The position numbers and the translations under genes were made by a program. The notes under the pieces were generated by a model. It was not told where the DNA came from. It saw only the letters and a program-made list of their open reading frames with translations, and made no database searches. This document shows positions 13,860 to 25,788 of a stretch of 64,000 nt of DNA, in pieces. Source of the DNA: Viscum album. Taxonomy: Eukaryota > Streptophyta > Magnoliopsida > Santalales > Viscaceae. How positions within the stretch are numbered: position 1 is the stretch's first letter; every line of letters begins with the position of its first letter. The DNA lies in contig OY728130.1 of NCBI GenBank assembly GCA_963277665.1, positions 1,366,716,393-1,366,780,392 of the forward strand. Direction: 5' to 3'.

Positions 13860-15540
13860 ACCAAATTCATCGCTTGACTCTTGATGCAACTCACGCTCGT
13901 CATGTATGTTCGCTTCTTATATGAAGTACCACCATGTCTTGGTAGGGTCCACGTCACGTCTTGGAGTACCGCCTCATCTGGGCGGGGTCCACATCATACA
14001 TTGTCTTCGTCCGAAGTACAAAAATACTCACGTGAAGGCAAGGGGGGCAAGGGGTGTAATGTACATCAGATAAAATTGGGTGCATATTTCCTTAAACATT
14101 TTAATCGAAAATAAGGTGATTTGCAGACCGCCATTTAATTAATTACAAATATCACACGTAGTTAAAAAAAATAATTAAATAAATAATTAAATGCAAACAT
14201 ACATGGATCGGTGCTCAAGACCAACAATCGGGTATAAATATGCGCGATAAAATTAAATTTCATTAAATAAAGTATGAGGGTTTTTTAATTAAATTAAATG
14301 AATTAAATAATTAAAATTACTTAATTATTTATAGGTCCACTAATTAATTTAATTTTAATACCTAAAATTAAAATAAAATAAAATAATTATATTTAATTCC
14401 AAAAATAAATTATTTTTTTATCCTCATGTATTAAAAATTATTATCTTAAACCACAATTAATATATTAATTTATTTAATTTTACCTAGACCTTGAAACGCC
14501 CGTTATAGCCCATTGCGGGTCGCTTCATTTCGCGCAGACCCATAATGGGGCGGTAAAGCCCGTTCTTGGCTTTTTTAGACCAGGCAGGTCCACTCAAACC
14601 CGTTCTGAGTTGGGAAGACTTTCCCGAGCCACTTCTGAGGCATTTAGGGTCCTATAGTGGTTACCTCATGCTCTAACTGACTTGGCAGGGGTCGAGGGAC
14701 CACGAGCTGGACCCACTGTGCGGACGAAGCTTGGCCAAATGGTATCTCAGCCCTGGGGTTTAGTTGTTTTTGGGCAATGGCCAGGGTAGGTAGTGAAGGG
14801 CCGATCTAGAATCCATGAAGGAGGGAACGGTGGTGGAACGTCATTCAGGTGATTTGGCAAGCCGGTGGTGCTGCTGCAGGCTAGAGCCGGTCTGACGGCA
14901 GACGACTGCCAGGCTCGACCACCGGCGTGGGAGGTGAGGAAGAGGACGTTGCACGGGCGTAGGAATATGGTCATACCGGAGGGAAGTGCTGGGAGTCATG
15001 CGAGACAAGGGCCGGAGGAGTCCAGATTCGGTGGTGGCACACTGTTCGGCGTCAGGCTGGAGGGCGGTTAGGCGGTGGCTTGGGCCGGAGAGGTGCAGCT
15101 CGTGGTTGCTGTAGAAGGAGAAGGTTGGGTGAGGCCTGCCGATTGGGGCTGGCCAGGAAGTGACTCCGGTGACTTTGGGGCGGTGGGGCATGGGGCTATT
15201 GTGGTCTATCACGCTGGGAAGGGGAGGGGACAAAGGTGGGGAAATCAATTGGCTTCTTCTTTTTTAATTTTTTCAAGTCTCTACTTTTTTTGTTCTTTTA
15301 CGTGGATTTCTCCACAAGCACCCACACAACATTTCCACACCCCCTTTAGAAAAACTAAAGGCTAAGGTAATAGCCTTTTAGGGATAATAATAATTATTAT
15401 ACTAATAATTATTAGAATAATAATAAAATAATAATTATTATAATAATTATAAAACAATTATTATTATTTTTTATAATAATAATTATTATTATTTATAATA
15501 ATAATTATTATTATTATTTATAATAATAATTATCATCTTT
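13860..15540. other. GC-rich block and AT spacer within the copia leader, origin unknown
   Basis: This lies between the expected gag start and the primer site of the copia element, where normally only a short leader exists. It has an A/T-rich part (14120-14480), a distinctly GC-rich part (about 14480-15240), then a pyrimidine-rich stretch and an ATT microsatellite. A G-rich run followed by TGTAATG at about 14041-14062 resembles a polypurine tract next to a plus-strand LTR start, and a TATA-like GGTATAAATATG lies at about 14230. It may be a nested solo LTR or captured host sequence. Open frames of 75-135 codons occur here on both strands, but they are proline- and serine-rich, overlap each other and match no family I know. 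Confidence 0.45.
15375..15535. repeat. ATT/AAT-rich simple repeat
   Basis: About 160 bp made almost only of A and T, mainly alternating AATAATAATTATTATT. It can fold back on itself. It follows the GC-rich block and a pyrimidine-rich tract. Confidence 0.85.
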
Positions 15541-15809
15541 GTTTGAAGTTTTTTTTATCAAAACCAAAAACAATTTTAATGATTGGAAACGACCAGATTT
15601 TGGTCATAAACTGATCAGAAACAATCGATAAAATTTTTAAAAACCCGAGATTAGACCAAAAACATGATCCATTCTAAAAATGTAAAATTTCCATAACTTG
15701 GCCATTTGAAATCAGATCGAAGTGTGGTCTGAACTATTGGGACCGATTTCAAACCATCAACTTAATTTAATTGAAAATTACTTTTTATAGGATTGGAAAA
15801 TGTATGCAA

Positions 15810-15823
15810 TCCCTATGATACCA
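15810..15823 (-). other. primer binding site of the old copia element
   Basis: Minus strand TGGTATCATAGGGA, two bases from the LTR end at 15826. The first eight bases pair with the 3' end of initiator tRNA-Met; the rest departs from the canonical AGAGC. The same TGGTATCA-Y-AGGGA pattern is found in the TR-GAG element at 45705-45718. Confidence 0.78.
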
Positions 15824-15825
15824 AT

Positions 15826-17659
15826 TTAAGGTAACAGAGCCCACAACAGAAGCTGGTGGACCTAGTATTTTAAAGTTTACATCAACGGGATGATGGAACT
15901 TTTTGTCACCGACGATTCGAGACCCGGAATAGTCCGATGATCTTGCGTAAATTAAAAGAGCACAAAAATAAAACTATGAACTTACCTATTCAGATATGAA
16001 TCCACGCTCGACTACAACTCATCGTCAGTGATCTTTTCTTCAAGGATCCATAGTAGGATCCCTTAAGATCATCCACATGTGATTCAAAAATCTACAGGAG
16101 CACTGATCGTCAAATTCTAGGTGCTATCACGGCAATCCAATGGTATCTTCGACATCCCGACGATCTTCGCGATCCTTTGCCTTCAATGCTTAAAGGTGAA
16201 ACTTAGATTGACACTTGAGAGGGAGATACTCTCTCCAGAAAGGGGTAGGAGAGAGAGGATCTCATTCATAAATGAATGAAGAGTACATTTGGAGAGATCC
16301 TATCTCTCTATTTATAGTGGACTTTTTAAATACTCGGTTGGGTTCCTTGGCCCCATGTAAAATACATCCACTAAATAAATAATTATGATGAACTAAAATA
16401 CATCAAAATTATTTATTATTTTATCACTTACCTATAATATATATAAAAAATATTACATGATAAAAACTTGAGTCATTAACTCGACTCGTAATCCTGCTTA
16501 ATATTAAACAAACTTTGAATATTAAAAAAATATCTGTTCGATTAATATTTCCTTGTATTTACTTAACATGTAAATACGATTAAATACATTCAACCCAATT
16601 ATTCATAACTTGAATAATAATGAATTTTTTTATTTATTTTATGATTGATACCTTGGAAAACACTCAGACCCTGTGGTGGGACCCACCATGTCCAATATAC
16701 CTATTCAACTAAATATGGAGGATTCTTGAATACACTATTATGTGTGACCCTCTAGTCCCTTATCTCAATAGAATTAAATAAAATCTACAGACCAAGAGCA
16801 GAGTCTAGCAACCCATCAAGGCCTCTAAAGAGATAAGGATTCTCATATTAATGGAAACCATACTACGAAAACGTACTATGTATTATAATATCTCAGTCTT
16901 TAAATATCTCATAAATCAGGATGCACACTTGTGTCATCTCCTTTTTCTTTCTTTATTATTTTTTGATCTATCTAAATGGTTTTACCTTTCGGTTGCTTTC
17001 ACTGAAGACTTATGAAGGTATAACCATCATGATCAATCAATCCTAAGATATAAAACTTCTATAACCTAGAAGCGACAAATACTTTCTTGACCATTCAACC
17101 AATTTCATACCACTAATGATGCACACAACACAAGCTACCTCGCCACGATTTCAATACCATGGTTTTTTCCTTTCATCAAAGTACGTAATCAAATGGAACA
17201 CACTGGTAATGATCTCAAGTCCGGAGACCAATACACATGTCTATAGATATGAATAACCAATGATACCCAAAACATGTGGTGTTACTATTGATGAGTATGT
17301 CCTCATGATCTCACTACTAGAGATCACCAAGTGCAAACTTCATGAGAAGAAGTCTCAATGCTTATGAGCCCCCAAAACCTGATAGTAAAACAACTACTGT
17401 GTCCAATCTGTAAGATATATCTAGACCATATGACCTGATTTTAAGATTAATGTCATAGCATATCTAGGTTTTCATTATATCCTGGGATCTGCTATAACCT
17501 TTTGATACGAAAATTAATCTAGGACATTACCATTAAATAGTGGGCATAGAAAAATTTTCACTATAATGGTAAGAATACATCATGTATATATAAATTTATA
17601 CATGATATGGTAATAAAAATTACTACATAGTTGGGTCTAGGGCACCCACTATTTTAACA
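15826..17659 (-). repeat. 5' LTR of the old copia element
   Basis: Direct repeat of 7664-9503. On the plus strand it begins TTAAGGTAAC, where the left copy has TGAAGGTATC, so the terminal dinucleotide is mutated here, and it ends TTTTAACA at 17659, immediately before the CTAAA duplication. Many substitutions separate the two LTRs, consistent with an old insertion. Confidence 0.85.
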
Positions 17660-17664
17660 CTAAA
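17660..17664. repeat. target-site duplication CTAAA, right copy
   Basis: Matches 7659-7663 exactly and directly abuts the copia LTR end. Confidence 0.85.
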
Positions 17665-17885
17665 TATATGTTTCCTTTCTTATCACCTTGAATATATTAC
17701 ACACTATGTTTTATTAATACTACTACACTACAAAACCCATAAAGTCCTCACTAGTGCCTAATTCTAATATTTTTTATAACTCTTAAACTTAGCTATAATA
17801 CAAATCTTTCATAAACCTCCTCATTAGAAATAACTCCTAGGATAGTATTGGAGAAGAGATTGAACCCATAAGTCTGCCTCTAATA
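17665..17885. other. unassigned AT-rich sequence, continuation of the pre-insertion site
   Basis: About 220 bp between the copia target duplication and the start of recognisable gypsy pol. It was next to 7658 before the copia element inserted. No feature seen. Confidence 0.5.
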
Positions 17886-18343
17886 GTCTATTGGTTGGGG
17901 ACTATTTCCTCTTAAGGATATCTCTATGGAAAGGGGTCCTATAATTTGGAAAGAAAGGGAAGTCAAGCCCAATTTATATTAGGCCTTTTGAAATGTTAAA
18001 GAGGGAAGTAACTGTGGAATATTATTTTTACATACCACCAAACCTATCTCAAGTTCATAATATCTTCCATGTTTCACTTTTAAGGAAGTATATGTCAGTC
18101 CCTTCCTATGTTATAATGGTGGATCAAGTTCATTTGGAGCCTTAATTGTCTTATAATGAGGAGTTGATTTAGATTTTTTATATGAGATAGAAAGTGCTAC
18201 TGAATGGAATAACTTTTCTAGTGAAGGTTATTAGAAGGAATAATATTTTAGAAGAGTCGGCGTGGATTCTAGAGGATGTAATGAAATGTATTATCAACAA
18301 TAATTTGTGGATCAATTTACAAATTCAAGGAAAAAATTTTCTA
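17886..18343 (+). pseudogene. gypsy pol C-terminus: integrase tail and chromodomain remnant
   Basis: In broken plus-strand frames this encodes the end of a Tekay/Del-type pol: an R-I-S-L-W-K-G-V segment, a SQVHNIFHVSLLRKY-like block (about 18045-18095), an LEP-x-LSYNEEL segment, and a chromodomain-like tail with the VKVxWRNNILEES-type pattern. The same order is seen at 25320-25768. Upstream integrase and RT are missing: the copy begins abruptly at about 17886. It is followed by a G-run and an LTR start, so it is the 3' end of a plus-strand element. Several stops make it non-functional. Confidence 0.75.
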
Positions 18344-18344
18344 T

Positions 18345-18356
18345 AGGGGGGGGGGG
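18345..18356 (+). other. polypurine tract (G-run) before the gypsy LTR
   Basis: A run of eleven G directly before TGTAGTACTC. Plus-strand synthesis in gypsy elements starts at such a tract; the equivalent tract at 25779-25788 precedes the second LTR. Confidence 0.8.
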
Positions 18357-21063
18357 TGTAGTACTCAATAAATTATAGTAAGGAATATGAATGTTTTATT
18401 ATAATGTAATACATTATAACATGTGGTAATATAATAGAATACTAGGAAATTAAATTTATAATAACAGGTAAAAAAGGTACCATAAAACAAGTAATGATAT
18501 GGGGAAACACCATAATTTGGTACTCCAGGGGATTATACTTGAAAACGAATAAAAATTATATGAGGAACATTGGTATTAAGAAGAATAAAATAAATATAGG
18601 AATATACATGGTAGTTAAGGGAATAATATGAATGATCTTATGATGATATAATTAAGTGTATATAGATAAGGTTGAACATGATCATTGTAATATGACCACT
18701 GAAATATGGCAATTGGAATCTAATTGTTGGGATCTGACCATTGGAATCTGGCCACTGTAAATCTTACCCTTGTAATATTAATAAAACAGTTATTCAAGAA
18801 AGTGTCTATTAAAATTAATAAAACCATTTTATAATATTATAATAAATAATATAATAAATTTATATTAATCGATGAATAATAATACAATTACACACATATG
18901 ACTTGGGGAAAAAATAATATTTATTAATTGAAAGAGTTTGTAAATTTTTAGGTCCAAACACAAGATTTTGAAATATAATAAGAGTTTTATTTAAAAATAA
19001 AAAATATAATATAAAGAATTAATTTTCTTAAAAATATATATTAAATTTTAATCTAGAAAGTTGAAATAATATAATGGTTAATTTTTTATAATTTTTAGAG
19101 AGAGTCAAAATTTTCTCCAAATAATAAAATACAATAAGAATATACATTACGTATTATGATAGAATTGTGATTTTGAAATGATGTGATAAAAAATATAAGA
19201 TAATACACAACCAAACATTAATTATTTTATTAATATAATATATTTTAAGGAATTAAAATTATTTTCCAAACCAATAACTTAATTTATGAAGTTTAAAATG
19301 GAAATTAAGGTTTTCAAAACAATATTTTTTAGAAAATTTTCATTTCCATGGACAAAGTAATATAAAATCATATAGTTAGGTTCACAATATCTATTATATC
19401 ATAAAAACTACCTTAAATTTCAAAAACCAATAGCCAAATTCATGGTTAAGTCAATGGTTTTTCATTTTCTACAACCTATATTTCCAAGGCCTTTGTTTTG
19501 AAAAATAATAATCAATCCTCCCTCATTTTCTATAAAAACTCACCCATTATCCCATTACACTCCACTCCAAATACATTAAGAATTAATTTTCCCTCATTTT
19601 ATCTCTTAATATTTCCTATAAGGAGTTTCCAAGGCTCTAGGGTTATTATCTCATGCTTTAAGAAGTTACCTATCATGCTAAGGGTTTTTAAGATCTTATT
19701 TTTCTTTATTTTATGATCCTTCTTAATTATATTTCATTTCAATGATAAATGTTATTATGATTTATTATCATGGATTCCTTATTATATTATCAATGATATA
19801 TCACCATTACATTTCATTATACTACCTTTATAAGTCATTATAATTATTATACATTCACATAGGCATAAAACCCATCTGAACATTTTGGTTAAGTAAGTTG
19901 TGTGTGGTTTTCCATGTAATGACATCCATATTAATATACAAATGAGTGGTTTCAAGAGTTGTGTATATTCACCTAGGGGTGAAAACCCCAAAAATGGATG
20001 GTTGGGTATTAAACCAATCTTCACTCTCATGCATGAGTAGTGGGCTTGACTACACACCTGGTTTGACACTCTCAAGGGATATTCTTTAGAAGATTTACAT
20101 ACTCTTTAAAAACCACTATAAAGGATTTATCAATAATTCTATTGGTCACCCACCTTTACAAATACATATATTCAACTACCTAAATGGATTAACCATATTA
20201 GTCTTTGTCAGTAACCAATAACTATTATTTTGTATTCATCAATTTCTTTGGGTACTTATTTGACCTTTGGGAATACCTAATTATTTCTTATGCTAGAAAG
20301 AAATTCCACCATGTTATCCTTATTAATTCATATATTGAGAAAAAATATAGTCATATCAAGTAATCCCATGTTCTATATAGAACAATATTTTATTATAAGA
20401 CTCATTTATAAATTATGATAAGTATTTATGTTGTTAATTTTTTGAGTATTATGCCTTGTAATCATTTAATATGCGATGAAATGCATTTTAATTTTATGTG
20501 ACAGGTGGGGATTGAAATTTTACATCCCATCAATGCACTAGTAGGTCTCGTGAGACAACTATGATTTGGTAATGTGTGCATCCTAACACTTTATGTATGA
20601 TTTCTTAGAAAAATGCCTCGATGGTATGTTTATGATGTCCAACATTATGAATTTCTAACATTTCTATAACTATGTAATCACTTACTGACTTGCTAACTTT
20701 TTCATTCCTAGATTATGTTATCCAAGATCAATTTTTTATATGTTCTCATTTTATTTCTTATTATTTGTTATCATCCTCTAAATACTATCCCTTATTGAGA
20801 ATTTGAGGTCACCCTTTACTTTTATTTCCCATTTCCCCAGTTAATGAAGCAAAATATTACGTATGGTCAACAATATCGATAATATTAAGGAATAATGATT
20901 TTTACTTAAATTTTGTAATTTGACATGATGTAATGTAATATTTATGTATCTATTATATTGAGAACTACTGAACCATGATCTTGGGGATATAATTTCTTGT
21001 ATTCTGAGTACCATGTAATAAATAACCCTCCAACTCTTTTTGACTAGGGTTGTGGGTGTTACA
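18357..21063 (+). repeat. gypsy LTR, first copy (about 2.7 kb)
   Basis: Starts TGTAGTACTC after a G-run and ends TGTTACA just before a Met-type primer site. It aligns with 25789-28453 throughout: the starts share ATGTTTTATTA followed by TACATTA, the block near 19970-20080 matches 27360-27460, and the ends share AATAACCC before the primer site. It serves at once as the 3' LTR of the pol tail on its left and the 5' LTR of the internal region on its right. Confidence 0.82.
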
Positions 21064-21065
21064 GT

Positions 21066-21077
21066 TGGTATTAGATA
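21066..21077 (+). other. degenerate tRNA-Met primer binding site
   Basis: TGGTATTAGATA two bases after the LTR end; canonical is TGGTATCAGAGC. It marks the 5' end of the internal region and its plus orientation. The same degenerate form is found at 28457. Confidence 0.78.
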
Positions 21078-21269
21078 AAGGTTCAATAGAAACCTTAGGA
21101 ACTATATTTAAAAGAACATAGGGAGGGAACATATATTATTCCTTTAGATAATCATAGAGGTTAATATATAATTTTTTTATAGGAATTATATACATATGAT
21201 CATATTTTATAGAAACATGATATATAGGTATTGTCTTGTATATTAGTTGTTTTTAATACTACTAACAAA

Positions 21270-22230
21270 AACATGAAATTTGACAGATACCGTAACTTGC
21301 AAAAACAAATGGAAACCAAGACAACAATGATGATAGTGCGAGGATTGTCTAGATAAAAATAATAATTGAGTTATTGTAGGTTCTGAACAAATCATTACTA
21401 TCCTATGGGTAATTGACTCAGGTTATAGAAAATAATATCGCCCATATGGAGGAATATATTTCCCCTCAACATAGATCAACCTATTTAGACCATTTTATGA
21501 GGAAACAATATCCATCTTTTAGTGGGTCTTATATTTCATGGTGGAAGACTAAGGGATTAATCCCCATGAGAATATCATCATGTAATTAGGGAATACAGGG
21601 AAGGAAATAATTTTTATGGATGTTTATTGTTTAAGGGGAGATGCTGACCAATGGTGGTCCCTAATTCAAAATAATTAAAAGGTAGTGTAAATTAATGACA
21701 TGGAGTGAAATAAATTTAATATACATTATCTAGAAAAATATTTTCCTTAGGATGAAACTTCATATATGGAAATAAAATTATTAAAATTAAGGAAAATGAA
21801 AGAAAAAATGATTGTTGAGTGTGAGGATAATTTCACATGATTAGAATAGTATATTGTAGATTATATATGCAATCTAGAAAGTAATATTGATAATTTATTT
21901 AATGGTTTGAATAAAATACTTTTAATAAAGTTGTTATCACAAATCATTTCATCATATGAGAAAATTTTAGAAATTCCTATCAAGACTGAGAATGATTTTT
22001 CAAATTCTTTCATTTACAAAGTAAAACCAGAGAATAAGAGGATATATGATCACCGTGTAGGAAAAAACTGCAAAGGAAAATAAGGGAAGAGTGGAGCTCC
22101 CAATATGTAACAGATATGGGAAGAACTCCTAGGGACCTACTTAAAGTAGTTGGGTTTATTATTTAAATGTAGTGAGAAAGGTTATCATTATTATGAGTGA
22201 ATATGAAAGAGAGAAGGATTAAATGTGTAA
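21270..22230 (+). pseudogene. gypsy gag remnant
   Basis: Broken plus-strand frames between primer site and protease. A Gag-core-like segment with an R-G-D/G-E-A-D-x-W-W-type block appears at about 21630-21660, and a knuckle-like stretch (F-K-C-S-E-K-G-Y-H) at about 22170-22200, in which the last Cys of the CCHC motif is not evident. The segment 21780-21920 has relatives at 29100-29203 and 51108-51186. Many stop codons. Confidence 0.65.
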
Positions 22231-22379
22231 TTATTCAACTATAGGGAGATGGGTTATTACTCTAGTAAATTTTCTAAGTTATAAGGGAATATTTACCAAA
22301 TAAATTATATAGATTAGGGTTTAAATTTTTTAATATCAATATCCTAATTTGAAGCTCTGAATCATGTGATAGCAGGTAA

Positions 22380-23640
22380 AATGATTATAAAATAAAAGTA
22401 AGCTAATAAATTATTTTATTAAGGATTTATACACTCATTTATTTCATGTATGTTTTAAAAAAAATATTAAATCACCCTATTATTCATTAAGTAATTATTT
22501 ATCCATTGGAACATCAAGTGGTACCTTTTTTAAATGAATATATATCTGGAAATTAAGATTAGATTACATGGGTGTTGTCTAGATGTGAATCAGATCATCA
22601 TAACAATTGAGAGTTTTTATGTACTCTTAGGGATAGATTATATCTCAAGTGATAAAGAAATAATATTTTTGTAGTAATATGGAATTTATAATTTGAGAGG
22701 CAAGTATGGAATTACATTTTTTTCAAGGCGAGATTTCATTACATAAAATTTTTCTGGAATCATCCCTTGGTTCCCATATTAATTAAATCATTGGGGGTGA
22801 TATAGAGGAAATTCAATCCATTTTTGGTAAAGTGGTTTTGAGAATAGAATATGTGCCCATTTTATAGGATTATATTTAAGTATTTATTAATGAATTACTA
22901 TTATTTCCCCCTAAAAGTGTATTTGAATTCTCTATTGATATTTTCCCTAATGAAAAACCAATATTTAAGCATCCTTATAGAATATCTCTAGTGGAGTTGG
23001 TTGAGTCGAAGAGTAATTTACTATAATAATGTGATAAGGGTTAAATTCATAAAAGTATTTCACCATGGGGAGAACCCATTTTATTCATGAAGATGAAGGA
23101 TTGTTCAATGAGGTTATGTATTGACTATAGGTATATTAATTCAATTATTATAAAGAAAAAGTACTTATTTCCTTGTATTGATGAAATATTCGATTATATT
23201 CATGGGTCTTAATACTTTACAAATATTGATATTAATTTTGGTTATCATAAATTAAAGTTTAATAAGGAGGATATCCCAATGATGAAATTTCATATGAGTT
23301 GTTTTCATTAATATTTCACAATATTTCCTTTTGGGTTAACCAATTCACCATATGTGTTTTTAAACATGATGGATAAATCATTCAAGGATAGTCTTGGTAA
23401 GTTTATGGTATTATTTATTTATGATATCCTTATATACTCTCATTGTTATGAGGATAATGAAACTAATTTATTATTTGGGCTTGAGGTTCAGAGGAAAAGG
23501 TGTTATATGGAAAATTTAGTAAATGTGAATTTTGGCTTTAAAAATTTTCTTCCCCAAAGATATTGTATCCAGAGATAGTATATCCATTAACCCTTTAAAA
23601 ACAAAGGTTGTCATGGAAGGGAGAAGACCTACCACCATAA
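22380..23640 (+). pseudogene. gypsy protease and reverse transcriptase remnant
   Basis: A protease-like segment lies at about 22380-22480. RT is clear from about 22930: the lead-in with FPNEKP, the I-S-P-W-G-E-P block, an R-L-C-I-D-Y-R block, GYHKLKF, and the FPFGLTNSP block at about 23325-23350. The catalytic motif, encoded at about 23414-23440, reads FIYDILIYS where the family has FIDDIL[VI]YS, so one of the two metal-binding aspartates is replaced by Tyr. The frame is open only from 23354 to 23578 and stops interrupt the rest. The enzyme would be inactive even if read through. Confidence 0.8.
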
Positions 23641-24300
23641 CCTAAATATGTAATTTTCTTGTCTTAACAGAGAACTATAGGTGATTTATTGAAAACTTCA
23701 ATCAATTATCTAATCCTTCAATCAAGTTAACACACATGGCAGTTACTTTCACATGGAAAAAATAATGTAGGTATATTTAAAGAATTGAAGTTGTGATTGG
23801 TAAATTCAACTATATTGACTCTTACATTTGGTAACTAAGGATTTTTAATTTATGGTGATTCATTAAGTAAAGGTCTTGGATATGTTATTATGAAAAATAA
23901 TTTAGTGGTGGTTAATGAATCTTGGCATTTGGAGCCACATTTGGTGAATTATCCGAATAATTATTTGGTGTTGGAAGTGGTGATATTTTTCTTAAAAATA
24001 TAGATAAATTACCTATATATATTGGGATGTGATATATACACCAATAATAAGATTTTTAAATACATCAAAACTCAGAAAGATCTAAATATGAGGCAAAGGG
24101 GACAACTGGAGATACTCAAGGATTATGATTGTGTTATACATTGTCACCCTTGGAAATCAAATTAGGTATAAAATTTATTGAGTAGAAAAAACCATGGTAT
24201 CTTAACCATGATAAAGTTGGAGAATGATCCAATTGTCAAGGGTTTAGCAAGGATAGACATGGGAATTATAATGGAAGGGGAAACATAATTCTCATTACAT
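23641..24300 (+). pseudogene. gypsy RNase H remnant
   Basis: Positioned between RT and integrase. Pieces of the usual RNase H fold are seen: a segment with S-x-S-L-K-G-L-G-Y-V-I/M near 23860-23895, an N-Y-P-N-N-Y-L-V-L-E-V-V segment near 23945-23985 (the counterpart of the catalytic Glu region), and a YTNNKIFKYIKTQKDLNMRQR-like stretch near 24040-24100. Frames are interrupted. The limits are approximate. Confidence 0.6.
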
Positions 24301-24599
24301 GTAATTACCCAACTAACTTAATTATAGATTATTAAAAAATCCCAACTTGATGATAAGTTATTACAAAATAAGATGGTAGATTCAAGGAATGGTAAACTAC
24401 CAGATTTTAATATTGTAAATGATAGAGTTTTATGGTTTGGTAAGCGATTATGTGTTCTATAAATACTCGAGATAAATAAATATTTGTTGGTTCAAGCTCA
24501 AATACCAAATTTCTCAATAAATCCTAAAAATTTGAATATGTATTGGGATATCTAATAACATTTCTAGTTAGAATATATGAAGGTATAGATTTTAGGTTA

Positions 24600-25250
24600 T
24601 ACAGAAAGATACATAGTTTGCCAATAGTTTAAGGTTGAATGGAAACTTCCCAAGGGTGTTATGAAACCTTTAGTTATACCAGAGTGGAAGTGGGATAATA
24701 TTATTATAGATTTTATCATTTGGATTCCTAAGGCACCCAAGGGGTATAATACAATATGGGTCATTGTGGATCTTCTTACAAAGTCTACTCATTTCCTTAA
24801 AATTCTAGAAGATTTTCCTCTCAATCGTATTTATAGGGTGTATATTAATGAAGTTATAAGAATTAATAGAGAACCCTTATCTATAGTCTCTGATAATGAC
24901 CCAAGGTTTACATAAATTTTTTGGATGAGACTCTATAATTATTTAAATATTGAGCTTAATCTTTGCACAAATTGTCACCACCAAATAGAAGGCCAGTCTA
25001 AAAGTACTATCAAAACATTATAGGAAATACTAAGGTCATGCTCTCTTAATTTCTAAGGAAGTTTATAACAAAATTTATCACTTTTGGAGTTTTCTTATAA
25101 TAACTTTTACCACTACAAAATTATTATGGAACCATATAAAGAATTGTATGGAAAGATATTTCATAATCCAAAATTTTGGGTTTAAGTTAGAGAAAGGAAT
25201 TCACTGGGTCCAGAATATGTGGAAGAGATATTAGATAAAGTAAGATCCAT
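24600..25250 (+). pseudogene. gypsy integrase core remnant
   Basis: The open stretch 24661-24915 starts with the P-E-W-K-W-D-N lead-in and carries the first catalytic Asp in IIIDFI. Its end, SDNDPRFT, holds the second Asp. After a stop, the E-G-Q-S-K-S-T block at about 24990-25020 supplies the Glu of the D-D-35-E triad. These residues and spacing are those of retroviral-type integrase in gypsy elements. At least three stops interrupt the domain. Confidence 0.82.
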
Positions 25251-25319
25251 TTAGGATCATATCAACATATCTTGAAGTAGAAATAAAATTTATAAGAAAA
25301 AACAAATAAATTATTTTAA

Positions 25320-25768
25320 ATTCTATGTTAGAGACTATGTTTTCCTGAGGATATCTCTATCGAAAGGGGTCCTGAGATTTATAAATAAATGGAAGTTAAT
25401 CCCAAGGTATATTGTAACCATTTAAAATATTAAAGAGTGAAATCATTGTGTCATGTCATTTAGTCATACCATAAAACCTATCTCATGTGAATGATGCCTT
25501 TTATATTTCACTTTTAAGGATGTATATTCCAAACCCTTCCCATGTTTTGATGGAGGATAAAGTTCAGCTGGAACCTAACTTGTTATATAATGAAGAGTTG
25601 ATTAATATTCTTGATATGAGAGAGAAATTATTTTGGAATGCTACAACTCAGCTAGTGATGGTTCTTCAGAGGAATTATATTTTGGAAGAGGCAATACGGG
25701 AGATAGAGGATGCAATTAAAAATGTTTATCCATATTTTTTGTGGATTGATTTACAATTTCAAGGATAA
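25320..25768 (+). pseudogene. integrase C-terminus and chromodomain-like tail
   Basis: Open in the last part (25487-25768, 93 codons). The sequence contains SLLRMYIPNPSHV, an LEPNLLYNEEL stretch, NILDMREK and an E-E-A-I-R-E-I-E-D-A segment before the final YPYF. In Tekay/Del elements the integrase ends with this K-Y-x-P-D-P-S-H-V block followed by a chromodomain with the pattern ILDR-x(6)-LR-x(4)-VLWRN, which here appears as ILDM and VVLQRN. The conserved W of the WRN block reads Q. Homologous to 17886-18343. Confidence 0.78.
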
Positions 25769-25776
25769 AATTTTTG

Positions 25777-25788
25777 TTGGGGGGGGGA
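25777..25788 (+). other. polypurine tract before the second gypsy LTR
   Basis: Nine G then A directly before TGTGATACC at 25789; the equivalent of the tract at 18345-18356. Confidence 0.8.

Larger units (their letters stand above)
7664..17659 (-). mobile_element. complete, decayed Ty1/copia LTR retrotransposon
   Basis: Two direct LTRs (7664-9503 and 15826-17659, about 1.84 kb each) enclose a 6.3 kb internal region and are flanked by the perfect 5-bp duplication CTAAA. A primer site next to the right LTR and a copia-style polypurine tract next to the left LTR show that the element runs on the minus strand. Copia RT and RNase H signatures occur in the right order (RT at about 10070-10640, RNase H at about 9790-9870, read leftward). 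The two LTRs differ at many positions and the coding frames are full of stops, so the insertion is old. The internal region exceeds the usual 4-5 kb for copia because of the GC-rich block at 13860-15540. Confidence 0.88.

Noticed and set aside
14841..15365. Overlapping open frames of 68-135 codons in the GC-rich copia leader
   Set aside because: Frames exist on both strands because few stops occur in GC-rich DNA; no recognisable domain. Kept only as a compositional oddity.
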